Assembly (NCBI RefSeq): GCF_005938385.1
Contig: NZ_VCRA01000005.1
Coordinates: 310,001-374,000 of the forward strand
Direction: 5' to 3'
Origin: Paenibacillus mesophilus
GTDB lineage: Bacteria; Bacillota; Bacilli; Paenibacillales; NBRC-103111
DNA length: 64,000 nt
Shown here: positions 8,571-15,793 of the stretch, one piece after another
How positions within the stretch are numbered: position 1 is the first letter of the stretch
Layout of the letters: each line of letters opens with the position of its first letter
The notes under the pieces: generated by a model
What the model was told of the DNA's origin: nothing
The model's input: only the letters and a program-made list of their open reading frames with translations
The model's database searches: none
Made by a program: the position numbers and the translations under genes

Positions 8571-8675
8571 AATGAACACAAAATTCATAAATGCTATCCG
8601 GCATTATATCATGATTTTTACATAATTTCAATACGTCATTTCGTGTCCTCTTCTATTTTGCAAGAGGACCTTTTC
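8571..8675 (+). ncRNA. Candidate small RNA, about 100 nt
   Basis: The stretch between the TTGACA promoter and a plus-strand terminator contains no ORF with a ribosome site. The terminator is an 8-bp stem, GTCCTCTT (8645-8652) with AAGAGGAC (8662-8669), followed by CTTTTC. The 8411-8756 interval otherwise holds only the inverted repeat and the LysM gene terminator. The call rests solely on promoter plus terminator. Confidence 0.3.
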
Positions 8676-8702
8676 ATTTATTCGGTTTAACCGCAAACAA
8701 AT

Positions 8703-8745
8703 AAAGGGCAGCCCGGAACTTGGCGTTCGTTCCGGGCTGCCCTTT
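8703..8745 (-). terminator. Strong intrinsic terminator of the LysM gene
   Basis: A perfect 17-bp stem (AAAGGGCAGCCCGGAAC and its complement) with a 9-base loop is followed on the minus strand by ATTTGTTTG. Confidence 0.85.
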
Positions 8746-8756
8746 ACGATTAACTT

Positions 8757-9212
8757 TCAGTAAGACGGGTGGACGGGATAAGGATAAGCCGGATATGCTG
8801 CAGCAGGCTGAGCGGCGTAGGACGGATACTGCTGCTGCGGATACTGCGAGTAAGGCGCCGCTTCGGGCACGTCTTGCTCGACGTACATTTTCTGGCAAAA
8901 CATCTTATCCATGCGGGGAATATGAACGACCGTTCCCGCAGCCGGCTGATAAGGTGCTTGAATATGCGGATTCACGGCTTCAAGAACGGGCCCGGGAACG
9001 TTGTACGTTTGCGCCAGCTGCTCCATCGTGTCCCCGTCACTCCATGTATGCTGCTTGTAATATGTCCCGTCGCGGTCTTCTACTCCTTCCCGGAATGGAA
9101 AGAATGGGAAGAAAAACGGGGAGAAAAAGAAAAACGGGACAAAACGGCGGCGTGGGAAAAAGAACGGGTTGAAGCCGAAGCCGCCGAACGGCACTCCAAA
9201 TTGACGATCCAT
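8757..9212 (-). CDS. LysM-domain protein with Phe/Pro-rich N-terminus, possible spore coat protein
   Basis: About 151 residues in three blocks. Residues 1-45 are extremely Phe/Pro/Arg-rich (runs such as FFFPRRRF and PFFFFSPFFFPFFPF). A single LysM domain follows at about 50-100 (YYKQHTWSDGDTMEQLAQTY and AGTVVHIPR). The tail is Tyr/Pro/Ala/Gln-rich (PYSQYPQQQYPSY). LysM domains bind peptidoglycan glycans, and LysM plus Tyr/Pro-rich tails are common in spore coat or cortex-interface proteins such as SafA. There is no ordinary signal peptide. A TTG at 9218 is an alternative start, with GGAGG closer. It is divergent from a gerPF-like gene, which supports a sporulation role. Confidence 0.7.
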   Translation of the reverse strand: MDRQFGVPFGGFGFNPFFFPRRRFVPFFFFSPFFFPFFPFREGVEDRDGTYYKQHTWSDGDTMEQLAQTYNVPGPVLEAVNPHIQAPYQPAAGTVVHIPRMDKMFCQKMYVEQDVPEAAPYSQYPQQQYPSYAAQPAAAYPAYPYPVHPSY

Positions 9213-9403
9213 GAACAAACATCCTCCATTTCATTTGTGGGCATTTGACTGTACATCGTATGACAATCGATCGATTAGGTTCCAGCCCGGATCAAAAATT
9301 AGGCTTACTTCAGCCGAATTGCCGGGAGATTCACCTATTGCATTTTCCCGGCGGCAGCGGCATATAGTGAAACATACTTTTCCATCGCAAAGGAGTTTTC
9401 GAT

Positions 9404-9616
9404 ATGCCATCCATCATCCTGGCTCCGATCAACATTACGGGCGCAGACGGAAATGTCACGTTTGGCGATGTTTTGCAAATTGCTCCGAACAGCTCGGCCA
9501 AATCGTATTCCGGATCCGGCGGAGGCAATGTGGGCATCTTCGCTCAAACGATCTCGCTGCTCAGCTTCACGATTACATCCGACCCCGACGTGGTCGACTC
9601 CGTTTCCGCTTTATAA
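9404..9616 (+). CDS. GerPF/GerPA-family spore germination protein
   Basis: A 70-residue protein of the GerPA/GerPF family: MPSIILAPINI, then TFGDVLQIAPNSSAKSYSGSGGGN and a closing TSDPDVVDS. These small coat proteins help germinants pass through the spore coat and are made in the mother cell. GGAG lies 8 bases before the ATG. It stands about 0.7 kb upstream of gerPABCDE, separated by an hsp20-like gene on the other strand. Because gerPF is missing from the end of that operon, this copy may supply the GerPF role. Confidence 0.85.
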   Translation: MPSIILAPINITGADGNVTFGDVLQIAPNSSAKSYSGSGGGNVGIFAQTISLLSFTITSDPDVVDSVSAL

Positions 9617-9714
9617 GAATGATACCGAATGCTGCGACAAATAGGGCAAAGTATAGGCGCGCCATGCCGCGCCGATGCTTTGCCCTATTTCGTTCAGGTA
9701 TCCGGAAACAGACG

Positions 9715-10182
9715 TCAATCGAAATAACGGACGTTTACTCCATGCATTCGCTCGCTGATTTTGACTTTTCTTATTTGCATTTGCAGCACGCCTTTTTTGT
9801 ATACCGCTTTGCAGCTTTCCGGGACGATATGAGATGGCAGCTTGACGACTTCACTGCGATCATCCGGCAATCCTTCCAGCTTGATTTGATTGATTCCGAC
9901 AAACGCGCTCAAATTTCTGGCTTGCTCTTTGTCCGGAATATGAATTTTCACTACGACGTTGTTATGGGTTTCGAATACTTCCGTTCTGTAGCGATTTTTC
10001 AGCATGTTCAAATCGACCGCATTCGTGAACGCTTGTTTCATCACATCTTTCACGACACGATCTACCCAGGACGGATCCTTCAGGTAGTCATTCGCCGCAT
10101 GCGGAAATTTGCCCCCGAAAAATTGCCCGAAATTTTTCCAGTCGAAGCTGCCGAAAATATCGTTTTTCGGATCATCCATCAT
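9715..10182 (-). CDS. Hsp20/alpha-crystallin-like protein, probable spore protein
   Basis: A 155-residue protein. An N-terminal Phe/Trp/Gly-rich arm (DWKNFGQFFGGKFPHAANDY) leads into a helix and then an alpha-crystallin-type beta sandwich at about 65-150 (TEVFETHNNVVVKIHIPD, IKLEGLP, KKGVLQMQIRK). The GVLQ segment corresponds to the conserved GVL of small heat shock proteins. Bacillus spores contain Hsp20-like coat proteins (CotP/GerT type), and the location between two gerP units suggests such a role. It is transcribed opposite to both gerP units. AAGGAG precedes the start. Confidence 0.75.
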   Translation of the reverse strand: MMDDPKNDIFGSFDWKNFGQFFGGKFPHAANDYLKDPSWVDRVVKDVMKQAFTNAVDLNMLKNRYRTEVFETHNNVVVKIHIPDKEQARNLSAFVGINQIKLEGLPDDRSEVVKLPSHIVPESCKAVYKKGVLQMQIRKVKISERMHGVNVRYFD

Positions 10183-10309
10183 ACCCTCTCCTTATCTGCA
10201 TTCATTATATGAACGGCCCGGCTGCTCCATGAATAAGACGGCGAACTATCATACCGTCCCGGGCTTACACATACAATGAAATAACGACATTGGATAAGGG
10301 TGTGACTGG

Positions 10310-10546
10310 ATGCCGGCGATCGTAGGAAATATTACCGTTTTGAGTGTTGGGCCCAGTTCCATCGTTCATATCGGGGACTCTATTCAATTAATGCCGCAAA
10401 GCACGTCCAAAACGTTCGCGGGGGCAGGATCGTTCAATACCGGCGATTCCGTGAAGGCGTATAATGCGATAAGCAGCACCAACACATTCGACGCCGATGT
10501 TGCCGATGCGAACGCCGTCTTGGCGAATCAGGCGGGTGTAATCTGA
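10310..10546 (+). CDS. gerPA: Spore germination protein GerPA
   Basis: A 78-residue GerPA/GerPF-family protein beginning MPAIVGNITVLSVG, with the conserved HIGDSIQLMPQSTSKTFAG and a TNTFDADVAD end. It is the first gene of a compact gerPABCDE operon with 3-base spacing to gerPB, the same order as in Bacillus. GerP proteins are coat components that allow small germinants to reach inner receptors. An upstream CATA element (CATACAATGA) could be part of a sigma-K promoter, but no clear -35 was found. AAGGGTG precedes the ATG. Confidence 0.9.
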   Translation: MPAIVGNITVLSVGPSSIVHIGDSIQLMPQSTSKTFAGAGSFNTGDSVKAYNAISSTNTFDADVADANAVLANQAGVI

Positions 10547-10549
10547 CCT

Positions 10550-10756
10550 ATGAATTTCATCGTTCATCAAAGCATCGTCATTCATCAGTTGAAAGTCGAA
10601 TCGGTAGCGAACTCCTCGGTTCTGCAAATCGGCAGCGCCGGGATGATCAAAGGTCTTTCGAATTTGTACAATACCGGCGGTTTTACCGCAGCAGCCCCGG
10701 CGGCGACCGCCACAGTCGGCGCGGAGACGCTAGTTCCGCTCCCTTCCCCCAGATGA
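10550..10756 (+). CDS. gerPB: Spore germination protein GerPB
   Basis: A 68-residue protein that aligns well with Bacillus GerPB: MNFIVHQSI start, KVESVANSSVLQIGSAGMIK core and the SNLYNTGGFT segment, ending in a Pro-rich tail. It follows gerPA by 3 bases, so translation is probably coupled; its own ribosome site is weak. It acts with the other GerP proteins in spore coat permeability. Confidence 0.92.
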   Translation: MNFIVHQSIVIHQLKVESVANSSVLQIGSAGMIKGLSNLYNTGGFTAAAPAATATVGAETLVPLPSPR

Positions 10757-10810
10757 TGCTATTCCGAACCGATCCAATTCCATAAGATTTCAGGAAAGGG
10801 GGGGATCCGC

Positions 10811-11404
10811 ATGTTTACGCTGCCTCCGCACTATTTTCAACAGCTGAATGCTTGCTTGCAGTGGCAAACGCAAAAGCTGCAGGAGCTCGAATCGAAAATC
10901 GGGCAAATGCAGCAGGAAATCGATACTCTAAAAAAGCAGCGTACGGTGAACGTGGAGAAAATTGAATACAAATTCGACCAATTAAAAATTGAAAAGCTGG
11001 ACGGCACACTTCATATCGGAATATCCCCCGATGTCGGAAAATCGATCGAGGATTTCACCGTAAACGGCAGCGAGGTGATGACGACGACGGACGATATGGA
11101 AGCGATATCCCGCATCCGCAGCCGTATCGATCAATATTTGGATGAAGATGGCCGGACGCTTATCCGCGGGCATGAAGGAAACTACAGGGTCGTTCTCGGC
11201 AAAGAATATATCGATTTCATGATACAGGATATGAAAGGACAAATGGATAAGCGGATCGAGCACTATTGGAAGTCCGTCCGCGAAGACCCGACCGGCAAGC
11301 GGTCGAAGGAAGACGTTATTGTCGACAAGATCAAGGACGACATTGCGGTAGCGGTCCAACAGCATTTGAAGCAGAAGAAAAGCGAAGGAGAGAACGGGAC
11401 ATGA
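10811..11404 (+). CDS. gerPC: Spore germination protein GerPC
   Basis: A 197-residue GerPC protein. The N-terminal 60 residues form a heptad-rich coiled coil (LNACLQWQTQKLQELESKIG, QQEIDTLKKQ). A central beta region follows (VEKIEYKFDQLKIEKLDGTLHIG), then a helical, charged C-terminus. The length is close to the roughly 205 residues of B. subtilis GerPC. It is preceded by AAGGGGGG and overlaps gerPD by 4 bases (ATGA), so the two are translationally coupled. It is thought to be the structural member of the GerP set in the coat. Confidence 0.92.
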   Translation: MFTLPPHYFQQLNACLQWQTQKLQELESKIGQMQQEIDTLKKQRTVNVEKIEYKFDQLKIEKLDGTLHIGISPDVGKSIEDFTVNGSEVMTTTDDMEAISRIRSRIDQYLDEDGRTLIRGHEGNYRVVLGKEYIDFMIQDMKGQMDKRIEHYWKSVREDPTGKRSKEDVIVDKIKDDIAVAVQQHLKQKKSEGENGT

Positions 11405-11580
11405 ACTTTCAAGTGGAAAATAAGCAGTTGAACATCGGCATGATCCGGATCGTCGGCGTCGCCAGCTCATCGGTTGTCTTGATCGGCGATACGAAGGAAA
11501 TCAACTTGTCTTCGATTTTCGATACGCCTCCCGAATCGCTTATTATCGGTCCATTGGTTCCGCTTGCGCCGCAAAGATGA
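11401..11580 (+). CDS. gerPD: Spore germination protein GerPD
   Basis: A 59-residue protein matching GerPD in size and sequence: MNFQVENKQLNIGMIRIVGV start, SSSVVLIGDTKEI core and a Pro-rich LIIGPLVPLAP end. It overlaps the gerPC stop by 4 bases and runs directly into gerPE. It is part of the same sporulation operon. Confidence 0.9.
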   Translation: MNFQVENKQLNIGMIRIVGVASSSVVLIGDTKEINLSSIFDTPPESLIIGPLVPLAPQR

Positions 11581-11594
11581 TGAGGGAATTGGAA

Positions 11595-11975
11595 ATGCCG
11601 AGAACATCGGCCGTCAAGAACGCATACGTATACAGTGTCGGATATAGCTCCATATTTTTCGTCGGCGATTGCGTCGAAGTCAAGCCGCGAACCAAAGCTT
11701 TGGCGATTCAGCGTCAAATCGCCAACTTCAACGCGAACGAAGGTTCTTTTGAAGCTTTCCCCATATTTTCGAGACCGATTCCGCGGCCGGAACCGACAGA
11801 TGACGTGCAATTCACCGTTGCCAACCGCAGCTCGTTCATCCATGTCGATTCCATCAGCATTATTTCCATCTCCACATCCGCCGTTCTGCAGATCGGATCG
11901 AACCAATTGATCGATGCGGAAAGCCGCACGAAGCATATCCGCCAACTGCAGCACAGGCCCGCTTCCCCTTCATAA
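11595..11975 (+). CDS. gerPE: Spore germination protein GerPE
   Basis: A 126-residue GerPE protein starting MPRTSAVKNAYVYSVGYSS, with FFVGDCVEVKPR and a second repeat-like block (SISIISISTSAVLQIGSNQ). The ATG at 11595 is favoured over the one at 11577, which overlaps the gerPD stop, because AGGG lies 8 bases upstream and family members begin near this point. It is the last gene of the operon: the gene that usually follows, gerPF, is absent and a terminator comes 4 bases after the stop. Confidence 0.88.
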   Translation: MPRTSAVKNAYVYSVGYSSIFFVGDCVEVKPRTKALAIQRQIANFNANEGSFEAFPIFSRPIPRPEPTDDVQFTVANRSSFIHVDSISIISISTSAVLQIGSNQLIDAESRTKHIRQLQHRPASPS

Positions 11976-11978
11976 AGG

Positions 11979-12010
11979 CAAAAAAAAGCTTGATCGCTCA
12001 AGCTTTTTCC
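11979..12010 (+). terminator. Intrinsic terminator of the gerPABCDE operon
   Basis: AAAAAGCTTGA / TCAAGCTTTTT form an 11-bp stem with a tcgc loop and a T-run. It sits directly after gerPE. Confidence 0.85.
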
Positions 12011-12154
12011 CGCCCTTTCCTTATTCGACCGGCCAAGCCCTCTCTCCGTTTACTTCCCTTCTCGCCAATCGTCTGTCCCGATCTCTCACTCAATGACCTG
12101 GCTTTGACAACAGCCATGTTTCCACCTCTGGAGCATTCAGATACCACCAGAATA

Positions 12155-12823
12155 TTACGACTGCGCGGAATAGGCGACTGCGGATTTGCGACCATACCGG
12201 TCATAACACCAGATCAATGCAAACATCAGGCTGCCGCTGGCCAAGTAACCGCCGATGACGTCGCTCGGATAATGGACGCCCAAGTAAATTCGGCTGATGC
12301 CGATCATCAGAATAAACGACGTGCTGGCAACGATCAAAGCTATCCGTCCGGCTTTCCGTGGAATATGCTTCCATAACAAATAAGCGATTATTCCGTACAA
12401 GCTGAAGGCCAGCATCGAATGCCCGCTAGGAAAGCTGAACCCGTTCGCTTCCGCGATCCGGTAAATCGTCGGACGATCCCGATGAAACCATACTTTGAGC
12501 GTGTAATTCAGCAGACCGGTACCGACGACGACGATCATCAGCAAGACAAGCTCTCTGCGATGCCCCAGCACCGTGTATAGGAATATGGCGGCTATTAGCG
12601 ATATGACAGCCACGGGAAGTCCGGTGCCGATCCACGTGAAAAACTTCATGACGTTCGTCAGCGGCTCGTTCTCCAGCCCTTGAATGAAAGCGATCAATCG
12701 TGAGTCGAAGGCGGCGATTTTGTTCGCACCGATCAGTAAGGCGATGCCCGCGAATCCGATGGCGCAAGCCAAGCTAACCGCAACAGCCAGCGTTACGCGC
12801 TTGCTTATAAGGTCATTGTTCAC
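12155..12823 (-). CDS. PAP2-family membrane phosphatase
   Basis: A 222-residue integral membrane phosphatase with all three PAP2 motifs: KVWFHRDRP, PSGHSM and SRIYLGVHYPSDVIGG. The His of the last two motifs form the phosphohistidine and acid pair. About six hydrophobic segments are present. Such enzymes dephosphorylate undecaprenyl pyrophosphate or phosphatidylglycerol phosphate on the outer face of the membrane; the substrate here is not determined. The GTG at 12823 is chosen because GGAGG lies 11 bases upstream, while the longer frame has no ribosome site. Confidence 0.85.
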   Translation of the reverse strand: MNNDLISKRVTLAVAVSLACAIGFAGIALLIGANKIAAFDSRLIAFIQGLENEPLTNVMKFFTWIGTGLPVAVISLIAAIFLYTVLGHRRELVLLMIVVVGTGLLNYTLKVWFHRDRPTIYRIAEANGFSFPSGHSMLAFSLYGIIAYLLWKHIPRKAGRIALIVASTSFILMIGISRIYLGVHYPSDVIGGYLASGSLMFALIWCYDRYGRKSAVAYSAQS

Positions 12824-13033
12824 TGCTAAGGCTTCCTCCGCATCACCGATAATTGTTGTCAAGTTAAAAATAACGCGAAATTTTAATGAATTTCTCATTA
12901 TAGCAGCGAAATGTAGGCGCGACAAGGAGTTTCCCGGCCGGAACCAAATAATGTCTGATCTTTTTGTGATAAGGTAATAGCAGGCCATTCGATATGGCTC
13001 ACACCAAATATTTTATAGTTCAAGGAGGAAGCC

Positions 13034-13672
13034 ATGAAAAAAACTGCCGTAAATAAACGAATCGGACAAGCAATCCTGACTGCAGGATTGAGTTTTACCG
13101 TCTTTATTGGCGGAAGTATGTTTCTGAACTCTCCTTCTGCCCATGCCGCCACAACGCAGGACTACACTTCGGATTACGGTTGGATCAACGACTGGAACCA
13201 TATATGGAACAACGACTGGAATACGGGCAACGACAACAATGCGGATTCCGCCGAACCGGCACCAGCCGCGGGTACCGCCTCGGATACGGACTCCGGCTCC
13301 GAATCGTCGGTTGCTAGCAATATTATATCCAAAGGCAAACAGTATATGGGCGTTAAGTACAAGTTCGGATCAAAGACAGGCAATACAAGCTCGTTCGACT
13401 GCTCGTCTTTCACCCAATATTTGTATCAATTAAACGGAATTTCTATTCCCCGCGGATCTATCGATCAATCCCGGGCAGGCACTTACGTACCCCGCAGTCA
13501 ATTGAAGCCGGGCGATCTCGTGTTCTTCTACTCCCCTGTCCATCACGTGGCGATCTATATCGGCAACGGCAAAATACTGCACACGTACGGCGATCCGGGC
13601 GTTACGATCACCGATCTCGATTCCGGCTGGTGGGATGAGCATTATACGACAGCGCGTCGCGTAATCCAGTAA
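13034..13672 (+). CDS. Secreted NlpC/P60 peptidoglycan hydrolase
   Basis: A 212-residue protein with a signal peptide (residues 1 to about 38, Lys-rich start then a hydrophobic core ending in PSAHAA). A Trp/Asn/Asp-rich and Ser/Pro/Ala linker follows (residues 40-95), then a C-terminal NlpC/P60 domain. Catalytic Cys is in FDCSSFTQYLY, His in HHVAIYIG, and the third polar residue is the His of ILHTYG. These enzymes cut D-gamma-glutamyl-diaminopimelate bonds in cell-wall peptides. No SH3 or LysM wall-binding domain is present, so the WNDWN-rich linker may contribute to binding. GGAGG precedes the ATG, and a terminator follows. Confidence 0.9.
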   Translation: MKKTAVNKRIGQAILTAGLSFTVFIGGSMFLNSPSAHAATTQDYTSDYGWINDWNHIWNNDWNTGNDNNADSAEPAPAAGTASDTDSGSESSVASNIISKGKQYMGVKYKFGSKTGNTSSFDCSSFTQYLYQLNGISIPRGSIDQSRAGTYVPRSQLKPGDLVFFYSPVHHVAIYIGNGKILHTYGDPGVTITDLDSGWWDEHYTTARRVIQ

Positions 13673-13688
13673 TGAATTTCTAATAGCG

Positions 13689-13715
13689 AACCCGGATCCG
13701 GCATCCGGGTTTCTT
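13689..13715 (+). terminator. Intrinsic terminator of the NlpC/P60 gene
   Basis: The 9-bp stem AACCCGGAT / ATCCGGGTT has a 5-base loop and is followed by TCTTT. Confidence 0.8.
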
Positions 13716-13799
13716 TGCATTTTCCAAAAATAAAGTGATCCTTTTTTTGATATACTGTAGTCAATACATGGGATTGGCAAGTAAAGGAGAGTCTGCCTC

Positions 13800-13865
13800 A
13801 TGAATTCATTAAGCTGGACCGTCAGGACGTCCGCCGCATTTTGGAAATGTGCTTGTAGGACATGA
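13800..13865 (+). CDS. Possible 21-residue leader peptide overlapping the AraC regulator start
   Basis: The ORF MNSLSWTVRTSAAFWKCACRT has AAAGGAGAG about 9 bases upstream. Its TGA overlaps the ATG of the following AraC-family gene (ATGA). That gene has only a weak site of its own, so its translation may depend on the leader. In another frame the same bases read as a protein-like stretch (EFIKLDRQDVRRILEM) ending in a stop, so a decayed or reframed upstream gene is an alternative explanation. Confidence 0.35.
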   Translation: MNSLSWTVRTSAAFWKCACRT

Positions 13866-14746
13866 CGAATCGACGCGTCCCGTTCACATTGTTCGGAAGC
13901 TTCTATTGGAAACCGGACTTCCCTATTTTCGTTTCGCGCTCCCGGGAGTTGTTCTCGCTTCCGATCCATGTCCACGATTTTATCGAGATTAATTATGTGG
14001 CGGCAGGCAAAGGCTATCATTATATCGGCGACAATCGGCTCGAGGTAGGACGCGGAGATTTGTTCATCATTCCGATCGGCACACGGCATGTGTACCGTCC
14101 CGAGTCGACGAATCCGGATCATGAGCTGATCGTTTACAACTGTTTGTTCAGTCAGGAGCTGCTTCCCCGTCTTGCAGACGTTCAGCCGCTGCCTTTTCGC
14201 CCTGAGCTCCTGCTGTCCGGGGAGACTCATACATACCGGCATTTCGAAGACAGAAACAACGAATGCCATCGGACACTGGAGAGCATGATCCAGGAATATA
14301 CGCTGCGGATGCCCGGCTATGAAGCGATGGTGTGCAGCCTGCTGCTTCAACTGCTCGTGACACTGCACCGTTACGATGCCGGCTTCGTCGGCTCGGAGTC
14401 GAAGAGCTCCTTGTCTCCACTCCGGCTTGAGCCGGTATTCGATTATATCGCCGAGCATTATTCCGAAGCGATTACGCTGGAGCGGCTCGCCTCCCTCATT
14501 CCGGTTAGCGCAAGCTACCTGCAAAGGATGTTCAAGCGGACGACCGGGCAATCGTGTACCGAATATATCCAAAATGTGCGCATCGCCAAAAGCTGCGAGC
14601 TGCTTCAAAGCTCGTCCATAACCGTGAGGGACGTCGCCTTGCAGGTCGGATACAAAGATTTAAAATTTTTCCATACGCTGTTCCGTAAAAAAACTGGCAC
14701 TTCCCCGTACCGGTACAAGAAAAAAGCGTTGTCATCTTTATCTTAA
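13862..14746 (+). CDS. AraC-family transcriptional regulator
   Basis: A 294-residue regulator. The N-terminal cupin-like sensing domain (about 10-150) has HVHDFIEINYVAAGKGYHYI and GDLFIIPIGTRHVY. A C-terminal double helix-turn-helix AraC domain (about 190-290) has ERLASLIPVSASYLQRMFKR and DVALQVGYKDLKFFHTLFRK. This architecture is typical of sugar-responsive activators in Paenibacillaceae. No sugar transport gene is adjacent; the next gene downstream on the same strand is a cation transporter 62 bases away. The target is therefore unclear. Confidence 0.88.
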   Translation: MTNRRVPFTLFGSFYWKPDFPIFVSRSRELFSLPIHVHDFIEINYVAAGKGYHYIGDNRLEVGRGDLFIIPIGTRHVYRPESTNPDHELIVYNCLFSQELLPRLADVQPLPFRPELLLSGETHTYRHFEDRNNECHRTLESMIQEYTLRMPGYEAMVCSLLLQLLVTLHRYDAGFVGSESKSSLSPLRLEPVFDYIAEHYSEAITLERLASLIPVSASYLQRMFKRTTGQSCTEYIQNVRIAKSCELLQSSSITVRDVALQVGYKDLKFFHTLFRKKTGTSPYRYKKKALSSLS

Positions 14747-14808
14747 TTATTCAGAAGCATGAGGCCAACGGTTGCGGGCGTATGCTTCTCTATGGAGGGT
14801 ATTATCCG

Positions 14809-15792
14809 ATGGAATCCGACAGCAAACAATCTTTGTTCAGCATGCTTAAGAGAGGCAACGCCTCATCCGGCGCGGCCGCTCTAGGCAACGTCTGTATCGC
14901 GATCATCAAGGGCATCGCGGCTTTCATAACGGGCAGCGGTACGATGTTCGCATCCACGATGCACTCGATCGCCGACGCGGTCAATCAAGGATTCGTATAC
15001 GCAGGCAGCATTTTATCCGAGCGCAAACCGACGAAACGATTCCCTACCGGCTTCGGCCGGCTGATCAACATTTTCTGCATGGTTGCCGTCATCGTCGTCT
15101 CGATCATGGCCTATGAGACGATCAAGGAAGGGCTTCACCTCATCCGGCATCCCGCGGAATCCCACGGATTTTGGCTCAATTTCATCGTCCTGACCGTTTC
15201 GCTGCTCATCGACGGCATTATTTTGTTTAAAGCAATGAAAGAGATCGTACGCGAGACCCGTGCGAAAGCGAAAGGACTTGCCGTCGTGAAGGCCGCTTTC
15301 CTTCATGTAAAACGGGCCGCTCCGCCGACGCGCCTCGTCTTCTATGAAGATTTGGTAGCCACATCCGGAGCGTTGCTGGCCATCATAACGGTTGTCGCCA
15401 CCGCCATTGCCGGTGTAAGTATCATGGACGGAATATGCGCGCTCCTGATCGGGCTTCTTATGGTGGGAGTCGCATTCCGGGTCGGCTACGACAATATGGT
15501 CGGATTGATCGGCGTGGCCGCTCCGATCGAAGTCGAAGAGAGAATCGCGGCGATCATTTTTGCCGATCCGGACGTAACCGATATCAACAAAATGCGGATC
15601 GTCCAAGAAGGACGTTTCTATCATGTAGAAGCCTACATCGAGCTGCGGACCGGATTGACATTAGCTGTCGCGGACGATATCAAGTTCCGGGTTCGGGACA
15701 AGCTGTTGGTAGACTCCGATATAGCGGATGTGACATTAGGCATCATTGAAGATAATGGTGTCATAAATTGGAGTTCTTCGCCGCGAAATTAG
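14809..15792 (+). CDS. Cation diffusion facilitator (CDF) family transporter
   Basis: A 327-residue membrane protein with about six hydrophobic segments and a cytoplasmic C-terminal domain. The metal-site helix contains ASTMHSIADAVNQG, matching the HxxxD pattern of CDF transporters, and DLVATSGALLA supplies a partner region. These proteins export divalent metals such as Zn2+, Fe2+ or Mn2+ by proton exchange. The long cytoplasmic linker (KEIVRETRAKAKGLAVVK) fits a subgroup related to SLC30A9. The ATG at 14809 has GGAGGG 9-10 bases upstream; the in-frame ATG at 14782 lacks one. Confidence 0.88.
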   Translation: MESDSKQSLFSMLKRGNASSGAAALGNVCIAIIKGIAAFITGSGTMFASTMHSIADAVNQGFVYAGSILSERKPTKRFPTGFGRLINIFCMVAVIVVSIMAYETIKEGLHLIRHPAESHGFWLNFIVLTVSLLIDGIILFKAMKEIVRETRAKAKGLAVVKAAFLHVKRAAPPTRLVFYEDLVATSGALLAIITVVATAIAGVSIMDGICALLIGLLMVGVAFRVGYDNMVGLIGVAAPIEVEERIAAIIFADPDVTDINKMRIVQEGRFYHVEAYIELRTGLTLAVADDIKFRVRDKLLVDSDIADVTLGIIEDNGVINWSSSPRN

Positions 15793-15793
15793 A

